This document shows, one piece after another, positions 12,701 through 23,103 of a DNA stretch of 64,000 nucleotides. Under the pieces are notes generated by a model, which ran no database searches, was not told where the DNA came from, and saw only the letters and a program-made list of their open reading frames with translations. Source of the DNA: Blepharisma stoltei (taxonomy: Eukaryota > Ciliophora > Heterotrichea > Heterotrichida > Blepharismidae); the NCBI GenBank assembly GCA_914767885.1, contig CAJZBQ010000017.1:496001-560000 (forward strand), read 5' to 3'. Within the stretch, counting starts at the first letter, position 1; each line of letters opens with the position of its first letter. The translations under genes and the position numbers were made by a program.

Positions 12701-12813
12701 GTGTTTAGGCTATATTTTTGCTTAAAATGTTTCGCAAAAAGCTTGAAAAAAAATTTTTTGTATTGGCCCGATTGTAGTGACTGGGATAAAATTTCATAGC
12801 TTCCCTTCCACAA
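6760..12813 (-). CDS. T2: TmcB-like PAS polytopic membrane protein, ATG not found
   Basis: Closest to T1. The coding frame runs from about 12813 (a TTG; the reading frame continues upstream to a TAG but has no ATG) to TAG at 6760-6762. The layout is N-terminal membrane segments (12813-11533), a helical region (11529-11050), a PAS-like domain (about 11040-10600: YINETGAQILKTS, FIPSPFDVLHGKSM), a Ser/Asn-rich linker, then membrane segments and loops to the end (final residues LLTEAE). Introns of 15 nt are at 10036-10050 and 9628-9642. A 1744-bp gene-bearing insertion (7841-9584) and a ~117-bp insertion (about 12226-12342) interrupt it. Excising 7841-9587 restores QDFTYQTKFLYLNG, matching T1. 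The missing start makes this a possible pseudogene, or the start exon lies beyond an unrecognised insertion. Confidence 0.72.
8571..8961. mobile_element. Nested class-A (CTCC/GGAG) element, 391 bp
   Basis: Flanked by TTA (8568-8570 and 8962-8964). Four copies of the CCTCCGTGAGCGAACAAAA motif are present, two near each end, in inverted orientation. The core is the reverse complement of the shared AT-rich core. It lies just downstream of the TAG of the acidic gene within the T2 insertion. Confidence 0.88.
8972..9511 (-). CDS. Acidic protein encoded inside the T2 insertion
   Basis: 179 codons from ATG (9511-9509) to TAG (8972-8974), continuous once the TGA codons at 9248-9250 and near 9208 are read as Trp. 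The N-terminal ~60 residues are helical and mixed-charge (SARRLILEEELKLYMKG, then SSQVSRMMKQHW). This resembles the second helix of an HMG box only loosely. After this come a strongly acidic Asp/Glu/Tyr tract and a Thr/Ser/Glu/Gly-rich tail. It lies wholly inside an insertion that splits T2 and is on the same strand as T2. It could be a protein of the element or a captured host gene. No family is assigned with confidence. Confidence 0.65.
12226..12342. mobile_element. Short insertion in T2 (~117 bp)
   Basis: T1 reads continuously (SSKLIMIGLKYY region), but T2 has an extra block flanked by similar 13-14 bp sequences (CTTGGAATATTGCC-like on the left, TTTGGAATTATTCC on the right). The target duplication is imperfect, so exact limits are approximate. 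Confidence 0.5.
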
Positions 12814-12825
12814 AATAAGTAGATT

Positions 12826-15800
12826 CTTTGATTTTTTGCAATGATGGTTAATTTTCTATTTAAAAATTATGCAGAAATGATTATCTCCAACTTTGAATAA
12901 TATTGCTAAATTATTTTGAATTTTAGAAAAATTGAAATTTTATTTTATATTGACTCTACTTTATTTAGAGGTCGTAAGACAATTTATAGAAGAGCTAAAG
13001 TTCGCAGTGATAGGCCCCAAGGCCATTATTACCCACTGCTAGCGATTGAAAAGTGGCTTATCTTTACATCTCAAATCAGTTGACTTTATCGGAGCACGCG
13101 CCTTCAATATGATTACCCCGAATTAGCTTGCATCGCTCCATTGGAGTCTGATAAGCTGCGGAGTTGCTTCCATCTTGCCTCAGACAGTCTATCTCTTAGC
13201 TGACTTTGAATCATGCAGAGATCCATGCAGCCTGTTCAGTCTTTATCCCGCACTTCTTGATGTCGTCGATCTCTCTAGCCATCCTATCCCAGGAGCCAAG
13301 GTTCCATTGACCCGATGGTAGCTTGGCTTGGAAACAATCCCAGCAGTAACCAAAGTTTGACTTTACCTCATGGGAAAGGATAGAGTTGGAAATAATAGCC
13401 AAGTGATGCCTATCGGTACTATTAGGCTATTCGGGAAACTTTCCAAAGTTATATCAGGAGTAGCGCACTTAACCACAGGTCCAACCCTTTTGCCGATAAT
13501 CGGCCAAAAATCCCATTTTTTTTAATTTTCTGTGTAGGCAATCTAGATACGAATCCAAAGCTGGAAGCAGCTATAGAAATCTGAAAGCTCTGGAAGCATT
13601 CAGGTTGATACCTATTGGCATAATGTGCAGTGGCAGATGGGAGCCCGGAAGAAAGAGACGAAGTATATAGGCTATTTAGTAGTAAACATTAAACACATAT
13701 AAATCTAAGGATATGGCTGGCAAGCATGGAATTTTTAAGACACAACCTTGCTTTCTTTGACTCCTAAAATTAAAGCCTCGGTTTCAAATTTTATTTATTT
13801 CAAAAAAAAATTATGATTTTACACTATATTTTGCTCATTCTTGAAAGGGAATAGGTATTAAAGATTTCTTTTGTCCATGCAGCAGGCATAATATTTTAAA
13901 GGTAAAAATTATATGGACACCAATTATGATCAACATTCTTAAATGGAACTTTTTTGAGATTAGCTATTAAAGAAATTAACAATTTTTTATCTAGAGAGAA
14001 TTCAAAATATAAATTTAACAATCTTAATCTCTTCTTAATATTAACTAAAAGATAGATGGTGTAACTGTATTGATAGCGCTGTCACCAAAGCATCAATGCT
14101 TTGTAACGTCCTTGATTCAGTCTGATAGAATAAGATAGTGATTCACCAGCGAGAATCCCCGGATATATTTCTTCTTCTCTAGCATTTTGTGTATCATAAA
14201 TTTAACAATTATGACAATCAGAAGAATATCAAAGTTTCAATTAATATGGACAGATTATTAAAAATTAACTAGCAATAACTAATAGATTGCCTCTTATGGC
14301 GTCTCTAAGCTTATGGACTCCCATAGTTTTAATTTCTCCTGAAGAATCTTTATCAGCATATGCTGATAAAGCCAACCCTTTCATTGATAATCTGCATAAT
14401 AAGAAGGATTTTTCATTTGATAGTTGAAAATACCAACCATCGGATCTCCTCGGGAGACATTGGGACAATGAGAGCCCATAAGAGTAGAGTCTCTATAAAA
14501 TGTAAGAATATTGCAATTTTAAAAGATCCAATTTTGAATTAATTAGTTTCTAAATAAAATAGATCCAAATTATTTATCTTATTTAGAAAAAAAACTTAAG
14601 ATTTGAATAACTTTTTTGGTGCTAAATTAATTTTCCTTGAAATATAAATGCTAAAATCTAGAAAATAGCTGATTAAAAATTTTTTTTTATTGTTAAAGCA
14701 TCCAATCAAAATAATTTTAGGCATTTATCGAATGTGTCTAAAATAATTTGGTTAACCACTTTTTGGCTAAAATTTTCTCAGATTCATTTGTATTTCGTTC
14801 AAAAAAATGTTTCTTAAATCAATTATTTTTATGCTACTGATAATGAAGCAGGCTTTCACATGGAGATGAGCAAGGTTTTCTGAAGACTCCCCTCCGTAAG
14901 CGTACAAACCATTGAAAAATCCCTATTTTTTGGTCAAAACCAACTCTCCATGTGCTAAAAAAAAATGTGTTTAATATGAAATTTTTATGAAAAATTATTT
15001 TTGATATATAAGTGATAATTAGTACATGAAAATCTAGTTAATTCTGATTAATTTAAGCAGCTTTGCATTTTAAAACATAAATTTTACCAAGTAAATTAAA
15101 AATTGTTTTTGTGAATTGAAATATTTTAAATTTCCAAAAAAAATTTATAAATAATTTATTTTAAAATAAAATTAACTCCTTTAGTATTCAAAATTTTCGT
15201 TCGCTCACGGAGGGGAAAGTTAGGCATAGGAAGGTACTCCTAAATTGCTTTATTTTTGCCAAAAAATTAATGTCAATTAAAGCCAATTTGTGATGTTAAA
15301 GGCACTCTCGAAAATAATAGTCCAATAAGTCCTAGCAAATTATAATTGTTTGGCCTACTTTTGGATATTGCTATTTCATTGAAAGATCTGTCTTCCAATA
15401 ATAGTGTCGTGGTGGGCGGCCTTATAGTGGCTTAAATTTTAGCAGACCAATTTTATACCTATTTTATTGCCTCCCCTAAAGCAAGCTATAGTCTGCCAGA
15501 AGACCTCTTAAAATTTTTCATTACAGCTTGAATTCACGTTAGGGCTTCGACACTTACTTCGACCACTTTATCAGATGATTTGATTTGGATCAGAATTTCT
15601 TAAAATTTATTTTCGGAAACAAAATAATTTCAAAACTAGTAAGCTATAAAAAGAAGAAGACTGAAAAATTAAGGTTTAAGCGTGTTAAAAGCAATGTTTT
15701 TAAAAAACTAGAAATAAATCAAATATATGAATTTTTATTGATTTAAATAATTAATTATTATTAAAATAATCCATACCCATAAGATGCTTAATTTAACATC

Positions 15801-15846
15801 AAAATTGATATAAATTTTATAACAAAATTATTACTTAAAACTATTC
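12826..15846. other. Intergenic region with degraded repeats between T2 and T3
   Basis: No intact gene is seen. A GC-richer block at about 13000-13700 contains a ~68-codon minus-strand open frame (13402 down to about 13196, with a GYCWDCFQAK motif and TGA as Trp) that looks like a relic of a retroelement or captured gene. At about 13893-13850 a minus-strand MPAAWTKEIF start resembles the T1 N-terminus and may be another array relic. Another GC-richer block lies at 14060-14170. 15223-15640 is duplicated at 22224-22640 downstream of T4, marking the tandem duplication that made T3 and T4. Confidence 0.5.
14888..15217. mobile_element. Class-A element downstream of T3 (degraded)
   Basis: Starts CTCCCCTCCGTAAGCG and ends CGTTCGCTCACGGAGGGG, with the shared AT-rich core between (TATATAAGTGATAATTAG, AAACATAAATTTTA). 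The left flank is not a clear TNA. In the T4 copy of the duplicated segment only the right end plus TTAGGCATAGG remains (about 22216). Confidence 0.7.
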
Positions 15847-16377
15847 TGTATCTTAACTTAGATTATTATAGATTAGCTCCTGCCCCAGCTGTGTTGGCTT
15901 TCCCCGTTACTTTCTTTACTTCACTCTCTGCTCGATAATCTGATTATATGGCCTAAGGCATGTGCTAGACACTAAGGACGAGAGTTTGCACTCGCAACCC
16001 AGAGGTCAAGACGCTGATTCACTGTGCCTACCTTTCCTAAAATTCAAAAAATGAATTTCCTTATCAGGCTGTCGGTCCAAATGAAACTTGGAGCCTAGGG
16101 CACTACTCCTGGTATCGCATTGAGAAATTGCCGATAGGCCAAGCAAACGCCTTCTGGCCTTGCTGGGCTATCCCTTTTCCATTCCAAGAGGAAAAATCTT
16201 GCCCAGAATGTGAGCCTGTGGTCGATCAGCCCGACATTGCGCTCAACCAGACCAAGAAAAACCTGGCCGGACACTCTTATATCACGCAACTCTCTCTTTC
16301 ACAAGATCTCCAGACACCCGTCAGGCTACAGACGTTAAAGATAGTATGCCGGCTTGTCAAGCCATTTTAAGTATGCT
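15847..16377 (-). mobile_element. Retroposon-like insertion at the T3 stop codon (531 bp)
   Basis: T4 shows the empty site (CTTAAAACTATTCCATATC). In T3 the site is split, with 10-bp copies AAAA(C/T)TATTC at 15837-15846 and 16378-16387. The right copy supplies the T3 stop (TAA instead of TAG in T4). The AT tail TCTTAACTTAG on the left indicates minus orientation. The body shares short blocks with the element at 49491-49962 (CCTTGCTGGGCT..CCCTTT). Confidence 0.75.
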
Positions 16378-16381
16378 AAAA

Positions 16382-19300
16382 TTATTCCATATCAATTGGC
16401 AAAATTTCTGCGAGAATTGAGATCCGATCAAGATGGTTAATTTGATAATTAAAGTATGGCAAGTAATAGCAAAAGTATAATAGAAGCAAAGCTGTTGAAT
16501 ATACTGCAGTTATAAATATAATAAAATCTATGTCCTTTTATATTAATATTCAAAAAATATTCTATCGCAATTCTTTTATATATAATATGATCTCTAAAAT
16601 ACCCAATTGCAATGTCTGCTCTCATAGGCATAAATTATCATTTATGAGATTTTTTGAGTCACGATCTGCCAATAAAAACTCTTGATTTACTTCGCTTTGA
16701 ATTTTCATGACATTTGTAAGTAATGCATAAATTGTTGCTATGGGTGATGCTGTGTAAAATGCCCGATTTTCGCAATCAAATATAACAGCATTGATAGCCG
16801 CCTCTGTCCCATAATCTAAAATTTTGGTGTCAGAGTCAACTTTTTCATATATTCTTTTTCTTAATTCGTGTGACATTACATTTTTCATATCACTATTTCT
16901 GAGTTCTTTATTTTTCTCCCTTAAAATATTTGAGGCTTTATTAAGGTTTGACCAGGGAGTGGGAAAATTAATATACTGTGGAACTTTTCTCATGAAATGA
17001 TGAGAAGTATTTTCTCTAGAATAAATTGCTAATATTCTAAGATTGGATCGTCTTATACTAAAGTTGCTAAGAAGTCTTGGACGATTTATCATTAAATCTT
17101 CACATTTTGGATATAAATAAATGGTAATCAAGAGATAATAAGAAGTAGCAGCCATAAAAAAAATCATAAGTCTTTTAATATATTGCATATACACAGAAGT
17201 TTTTACTTTTCTTTTTAAGCGATTTCCCGATATATCAATATTTGATTCTGAGCTATAAATTGTACTATATTAATTTGTTCCCAAGTTTTCTCTTCAATTT
17301 AGGTATGAGTTAATTAAATAAATTAATTAAATTCATAAATAATTCATTGCAGCTCACTATAATCAATTCCATGAATGAGAACGAGTCTATCAATAGCTGA
17401 ACTCTTAAGCTTGGCTAACGAGGACTGCGCATTATTCAAAATAAAATTCCAAAATTCATCATATTTTTTTGATGTCATAATAATGCATCCAACAACGACT
17501 AAAACCAGTACCCCAAGTATTAAAAATCCAAATATCAAAAGAGTGTATATATAAAGGCTTGTAGTTCTTAATCTTTCTATTTCACAATCTACGAAATCAT
17601 TCATCATTGAATTGGCTTGGTCATAAAGATATCCAGGACTATTAGTTAATACAAATCTGAGATATTTGAGGTAAGATTCATTGGCTGATACAGCTTTAAT
17701 CATACTTTTGGACTATATAGAAATTACATTTAATATTATTTCTGATATTGCATCATATAAATTCAAATATTTTGCTTTTGGCTCAGAGCTATCAAAGTAA
17801 ACTAAAGGTATTGCGGGATTTGTGACAATTTCTGAACTCTTGCAATATTTCCACTGGTCAAACTTTTCAAAAATGACTTTTTGGACATCTTCTAACTCTA
17901 CAATCACTTTTTCTAGGTTAGCTATAAAAATATCAATTGGTTGATTAAGTGGATTACTCATTATCAGTGAGTCGATATTTCTGGCTTGATCATAAGACAT
18001 CCCAAGGTCATACATAAGCTGTCCTATGTTTTTGAATGAGCTTAGAGACGTTGTTAATGATACGTCAATAATCATATATCCTAAAATAGCTGCCATTGTT
18101 GCTACACTTGAAAATACCTAATTTTTTTTTACCACAAGGAATAGTACAGCTTGCAAGACTTTGATTTTTCTTTTCGATTCTACTAGTAAACTTTTAGCTT
18201 TAGTTGAAAATTTGTGGCCTGCTGAAGATTTTGAATAATCATCAGAATATAATTTTTTATCCTCATTTTGTCGTGAAGTTATTTTTATTTTATTTGAATA
18301 AATTTCTGCTTCGTTTGAAGATTTTTGTAAAAGATATTGCAATTTCCTGTGGATGGCGCTGTTTTGGCCTTGATTTTCCCACTGGAAAAATTTTTTGGTT
18401 CGCCAACACCATATGGTTTGGTCAAAACAAAAAATTTTTCCAGTGGGAAAATCAAGGCCAATATAGCTCCATCCATGGGAAAATCCTATACATGCTGGTA
18501 GGTGATAGAAGTTGAGTTTTGATTGAACTTCTTCGAATTGCATCTATTTTATATTTTTCATTGTCATAATCAACGTCTTGGCCAGCAAAATTAATAAAAT
18601 GGTCCTCATCCAGTTCTTCTTTTCAGTTTTTTATTTCATATGCGCCGTGAATGATTATGAACTTATTTATTGTCGTTGACTTTATTTGTTTTTTCATTTT
18701 AATGAAAAGAATTTCTTCGCTATTAAAAGGGACTAGCCAAGGTTCATAGGCTTTCATTTTATTAATGTCTAATGCAGGAATTGCGACTGACAATATTTTT
18801 CCTATTAAGCTTTTTGACGTAGAGCCAGCATAATAGGGGAAATGCTCAGAATGTCCTATAATAAATCCGTCTTCTGAGGTTATTGCAATTTCGCGTGTTG
18901 CTTTTCTTTGTTCAAAAGTAATCAAGAAATATGCAGAGTTGTGAAATGCCACTAATTTTATTAAAAAATTACACTCAATTAAGTATCTCTGAGAATTTTG
19001 AATAAATAAATGCTTATGAGATGCTAGTTCAATAGTGCTGCTGCTAACTCCCCCCCCCTCAGTGAGTGAACAAAGAAATTTTGTTAACTCACGAGGGGGG
19101 TTAATTTTTTTTTTAAAAAAATTTATATATAAATTTTATAAAAAACTTTTTTTTTTTCGAAATTAAAAAAATCCTAATTTGCAAAAATTGGAAAGCAAAT
19201 ATTAATTTAATTTATAAAATTTATGTTTTAAAATGCACTTTGTTTAAAATTAAACAGAATTAGCTCTAGATTTCATTATACTAATTATCATTTATATATC

Positions 19301-21611
19301 AAAATTTTTTTCCATAAAAAATTTTTGTATTAAAAAAATTTTTGTTCACTCACGGAGGGTGGGTTTTTGGGACAAAAAATAGCGATTTTTCTAATGGTTT
19401 TGTTCACTCACGGAGGGGGGGAGTAAGAACATAATCGTTAATTTCTGATAACTCCCCCTTCTGTGAGCGAACAAAACCATTTTAAAAATCTCTATTTTTT
19501 ACCCAAAAACCATCCGTCAGCAAACAAAAATTTGATATATAAGTGATAATTATTATAATGAAATCTTGAGCTAACTCTGTTTTATGTTAAACAAATTGCG
19601 TTTTAAAGCATAAATTTTATTAAATAAATTAATATTTGCTTTCCAATTTTTGTGAAGTGGGATTTTTTTAAATTTCGAAAAAAAAAATTATAAAATTAAT
19701 AATCAACCCCTCCGTGAGCGAACTAGATTTTTCTTCTTCACTCACGGAGGGGGGGAGTAAGTGGCAAGAGTCAAAAGGATGAGGAATGAAATTTAGCAGT
19801 GAAGTCCCAATTACATTTCCTATTGAACTTTTCAGTAATAGTGATGCTTTTTCATTTAGATACATAATATTACAATCAAAGCAAGAAACCAATAATAATG
19901 GCACATCTTTTCCATAGTTTTCTAAACTTTTTATATCAGCAAATTGGCCATTAAGTTTCAATCCATTTTTTTTTCTGTTTATTATTCCTGCTTCTTCATG
20001 GTTATTTGAAATATTTTCTAGAAAACTCCCATATAGTTCAAGACCTTCAATATTTTTATACTTTTCAACAAGAGCTTTAAAATCTCTTGAAAGGGATTTT
20101 ACATAATTTGTAGCCCTATTTGATAGATTCACAATTTTATGTATTCTTGGAGCTTTCAAAGAAATTTCGATCTGAAGCTCTATTAGCGCATAGCAAAGTT
20201 CTTCATCTTGAGTTTTAATTCTACTGTATTCTTTTAAAAATTCTAAATAGCTTGTTTCAGGAAAAGCTTTGCAGTTTCTATTTACGAGCCATGTAAAAAT
20301 CCTTCATTCCTGAATTTCTCCTTCAAGCGAATTCTCTGCATTAGCAATTTTCGACAATTTTACCCTCGCTAATCTTTCATCTTTTATTATGAAAAGACAG
20401 TAATTAAATTCTCATATCACAAAAATCTTATCCTTTCGAAATTGATTTGCATTCCAATAATTCTTGAATAAATTAAGCACCATAAATTTATCCTCACAGT
20501 CTTTATCAGTTAATAAATATCTGAATTTTCTTTCAAATTCAAACTGGTTACTTGGCCTGTCTATATTATTTCCAAGCTTTTTATAATTTCGCTTAACTAA
20601 CTTGATTGTAATTAAAAATATTGCTGGCTGTAGAAAAACTGCAAAGACAATAATAATTGTAGCGCTATTTAAAAGCTCTCCAAAAATAAAAAACGATAAT
20701 GTCGAAGAAATCATGCTCAACTTACAAGCAACTATTATGTTTTCCAGAACATTATAATATTGCAAAACTTTTAATGATTTATAACACACAAAAATAGAGT
20801 AGCAAAACAAAAATGATTGATGAATATAAACTATTTCATTGATAAAAAGCACAAATGAAACGCAAGAGAGGAAATAAAACAGCCTTATTTGTAAGTCTAA
20901 TAGAGAATGCGATCTCGATTTAATATTTTTTTCTGGGTTTAAGTGGTTGATATCACATGAAAAGTATTCTAAATAAAAGTTAATTGAAATCAAAACTACT
21001 AAGCCAAATACTGCTGAAAAAACACCTGGAAGTCCAAAATTAAGTGTCGAGGCAGGTAAGCCACCATATTCATCAACTTTTCGAGCATCAATTATTGAGT
21101 ATTTTGCTACCACTAATAAAATCAAAGTACTCGGAATAAGAGAATATGTTGTAAGTAGCACAGCAATTTTGCGAGTTCAGAATGATATATAAGTTGGAGG
21201 ATTTTTTTTTAAATAAATAAAAATTCCGAAGACTGTAAACGACATCACACAAATTGAAATCAGAGAAATTGTCCCATAAAAACAAAAATTCATGATATCG
21301 AAACTTGCACAGATGCTGTCATAGCTTGTCCACCCCATCAGATATCAGATTAAATTATATGAGCTCCAACCTTTAACCCACATATTTGGATGTCATGCTA
21401 GTGAAATTACCTGAAGAGTGTAAACAGCATTGATGAAAATTTCATAACTAAGTTGGAGACTTGGTCTTGTATTTCTGTTATAGTGTGCTTTAAAAAGTTG
21501 GCCAAAAAAAGAATAAAAATAATTCTTGAATTTACTTGAAAATAATGATTGAGAAAGGAATTTGTGAAGATCTTTGGCCTCATTCTCATTAGATTTCAAA
21601 ATTTTCGACAT
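16382..21611 (-). CDS. T3: TmcB-like PAS polytopic membrane protein, intact after removing five insertions
   Basis: ATG 21611-21609 (MSKILKSNENEAKDLHKFL), stop TAA 16382-16384. Removing 379+309+154+104+102 nt leaves 4182 nt. With two 15-nt introns (18118-18132 and 17713-17727) this codes ~1383 residues. The order is a cytosolic N-terminus; hydrophobic segments to about residue 330; the NQFEFERKFR motif; a TmcB-like helical region ending in LELYGSFLENISNNHEEA; PAS-like DCNIMYLNEKASLLLKSS and FIPHPFD; a second sensor-like segment (ITSEDGFIIGHSE); a charged linker; a membrane segment; an extracytoplasmic helical loop; two membrane segments; a second loop with conserved RPRLLSNF and LADRDSKNLIND; and a last membrane segment. 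It is a very close paralogue of T4. A mechanosensory/PAS-signalling role is inferred only from family resemblance. Confidence 0.82.
16531..16632. mobile_element. TA-flanked IES-like insertion in T3 (102 bp)
   Basis: T4 is empty at this site (AAAATCTAAATTATC). T3 has an AT-rich block starting TGTCC and ending GGCATA between TA copies at 16529-16530 and 16631-16632. T7 has an insertion at the homologous codon (43093-43184). Confidence 0.8.
17258..17361. mobile_element. TA-flanked IES-like insertion in T3 (104 bp)
   Basis: T4 reads GCTATAATCAATTCC. T3 has the same sequence split by an AT-rich block between CTATA copies. Removal restores HGIDYSSESN. Confidence 0.8.
18337..18490. mobile_element. 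TA-flanked hairpin element in T3 (154 bp)
   Basis: T4 reads AAAAGATACATGCTGG, while T3 has a near-palindromic block between the TA copies. A ~30-bp inner stem (CCTTGATTTTCCCACTGG facing its complement) surrounds a short loop. The outer ends (CCTGTGGATGG / CCATCCATGGG) are also inverted. Confidence 0.85.
19048..19423. mobile_element. Class-A element in T3 (376 bp), absent from T4
   Basis: TAA at 19045-19047 and 19424-19426; ends CTCCCCCC and GGGGGGAG; four inverted CCTCCGTGAGTGAACAAAA-type motifs; core in reverse orientation. T4 reads CTACTAAGAACATAATCG with no element, giving a direct empty site. Exact removal of 379 bp restores the frame. Confidence 0.95.
19452..19757. mobile_element. Class-A element in T3 (306 bp), shared with T4
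   Basis: TAA at 19449-19451 and 19758-19760; inverted ends; core GATATATAAGTGATAATTAT. The same insertion sits in T4 (25851-26127), so it predates the duplication. T7 and T5 are empty (T7: GCTGCTAAGTGGCAAG near 45900). Confidence 0.93.
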
Positions 21612-23103
21612 TTAATAATTTTTAAAGTATTAAAATCACTGGAGTTATGGTTCTATATTGCGTATTAAATTCAAAGTTTAAATGATTTTCTATTATAATT
21701 AATAAAGTTTCATCAAAGTCTAATCAATAAGGTAATATTTTTATGCAGCTTCTCTAGATATTAAGTAAATAGCAATAATTTTTATTCCAATAGCAAGACT
21801 TTTTTTTTTACATATTCTTATAAGTAAATGCTATATCAATATTTGTTAAATTAAATATAAAGATTATTTTGCCAAGTTCCATAAATTTAAATAAGATTAT
21901 TATATCAGTTATTACAGATCCTAAAATGACAAAGAGCCAACACAACTTTAAGATTATAATAAATCCATTATATATTTAAGCATGATTTTAAAATATTTAA
22001 ATATGAATTGAAATTAAAATATAGCATTTAAAAGTTTTATTTAAACAACATTTTAGATATCTAAAGCTGCTTCAAAATGTTATTCAAATACGGAAAAAGG
22101 AAGTGGAGAGCTTTGGGCAATTTATCATTAAATTTTTAATTTTTTTGGTATAGCTCATGAATATGGTTTCTAGGTTGGAAAGGGGAAGCTCAGCAGCATC
22201 AGGAAGGTACAGGCATAGGGGGGAGTTAGGCATAGGAAGGCACTCCTAAATTGCTTTATTTTGGCTCAAATTTAATTTCAATTAAAGCTAATTTGCGATG
22301 TTAAAGGCACCCTCAAAAATAATTGCCCAATAAGTCTCTAGCAAGTTATAATTGTTTACCTACTTTTGGATATTGTTATTTCATTGGAAGATCTTCATTC
22401 TAATAATAGTGCTGCGGTGGGCGGGACCTTTATACTGGCTTGAATTTTAGCAGACCCATTTATACCTATTTTATCGGCCTCCCCTACAGCAGTAAGCTAT
22501 CCTCTGTCAGAAAACCTCTTAAAATTTTTCATTATAGTTGAATTCAAGTTAGGACCTCTAAATTACTTCGGCCATTTTATCAGATAATTTGATCTGGTCA
22601 GAATTTTTTAAAATTTATTTTCGGAAACAAAATAAGTTAAGATTCAGTGTGCTGAACCCATTTTGAGTTGTTTATCATAAGTGAAATTCTTCTCCACAAA
22701 TCAAGTTACAAGTTATTGAACTCTAAGAGTCACATAAATCCTTAGATAGAAGAAAAAACCTGTAAGTCGTGAATTTGTTTTTACCATTAATATAGCCATC
22801 CTTCGACGGCTCACCAAGATCACCTAAATTGATATTTCCTGCGGTTTAAAGTGTATATTATAATTTAATTGCGTTATTATCTAATTTAGTCCTCAATTAT
22901 AAGTAAGCTATAAAAAAAAGAAGAAGACTAATTATTTGAAAAATTAAGGTTTAAGCATTTTAAAAGCAATTTTTTTAAAAAACTAATAATTTTTAATTTA
23001 TTTAAATAATTAATTATTATTAAATAATTCAATATCCATAGCTGGATACTTAATTTTAACATCAAAATTGATATACATTTTAAAACAAAGCTATTACTTA
23101 AAA
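21612..23103. other. Intergenic T3-T4 region
   Basis: AT-rich spacer. 22224-22640 repeats 15231-15640 from downstream of T3. A ~270-bp block at about 22633-22905 is present here but absent from the T3 copy, which joins directly at AGTAAGCTATAAAAA. No gene seen. Confidence 0.7.

Noticed and set aside
16095-16370. Overlapping plus and minus frames in a GC-richer block
   Set aside because: Both lie inside the retroposon 15847-16377; no similarity between family members at the protein level.
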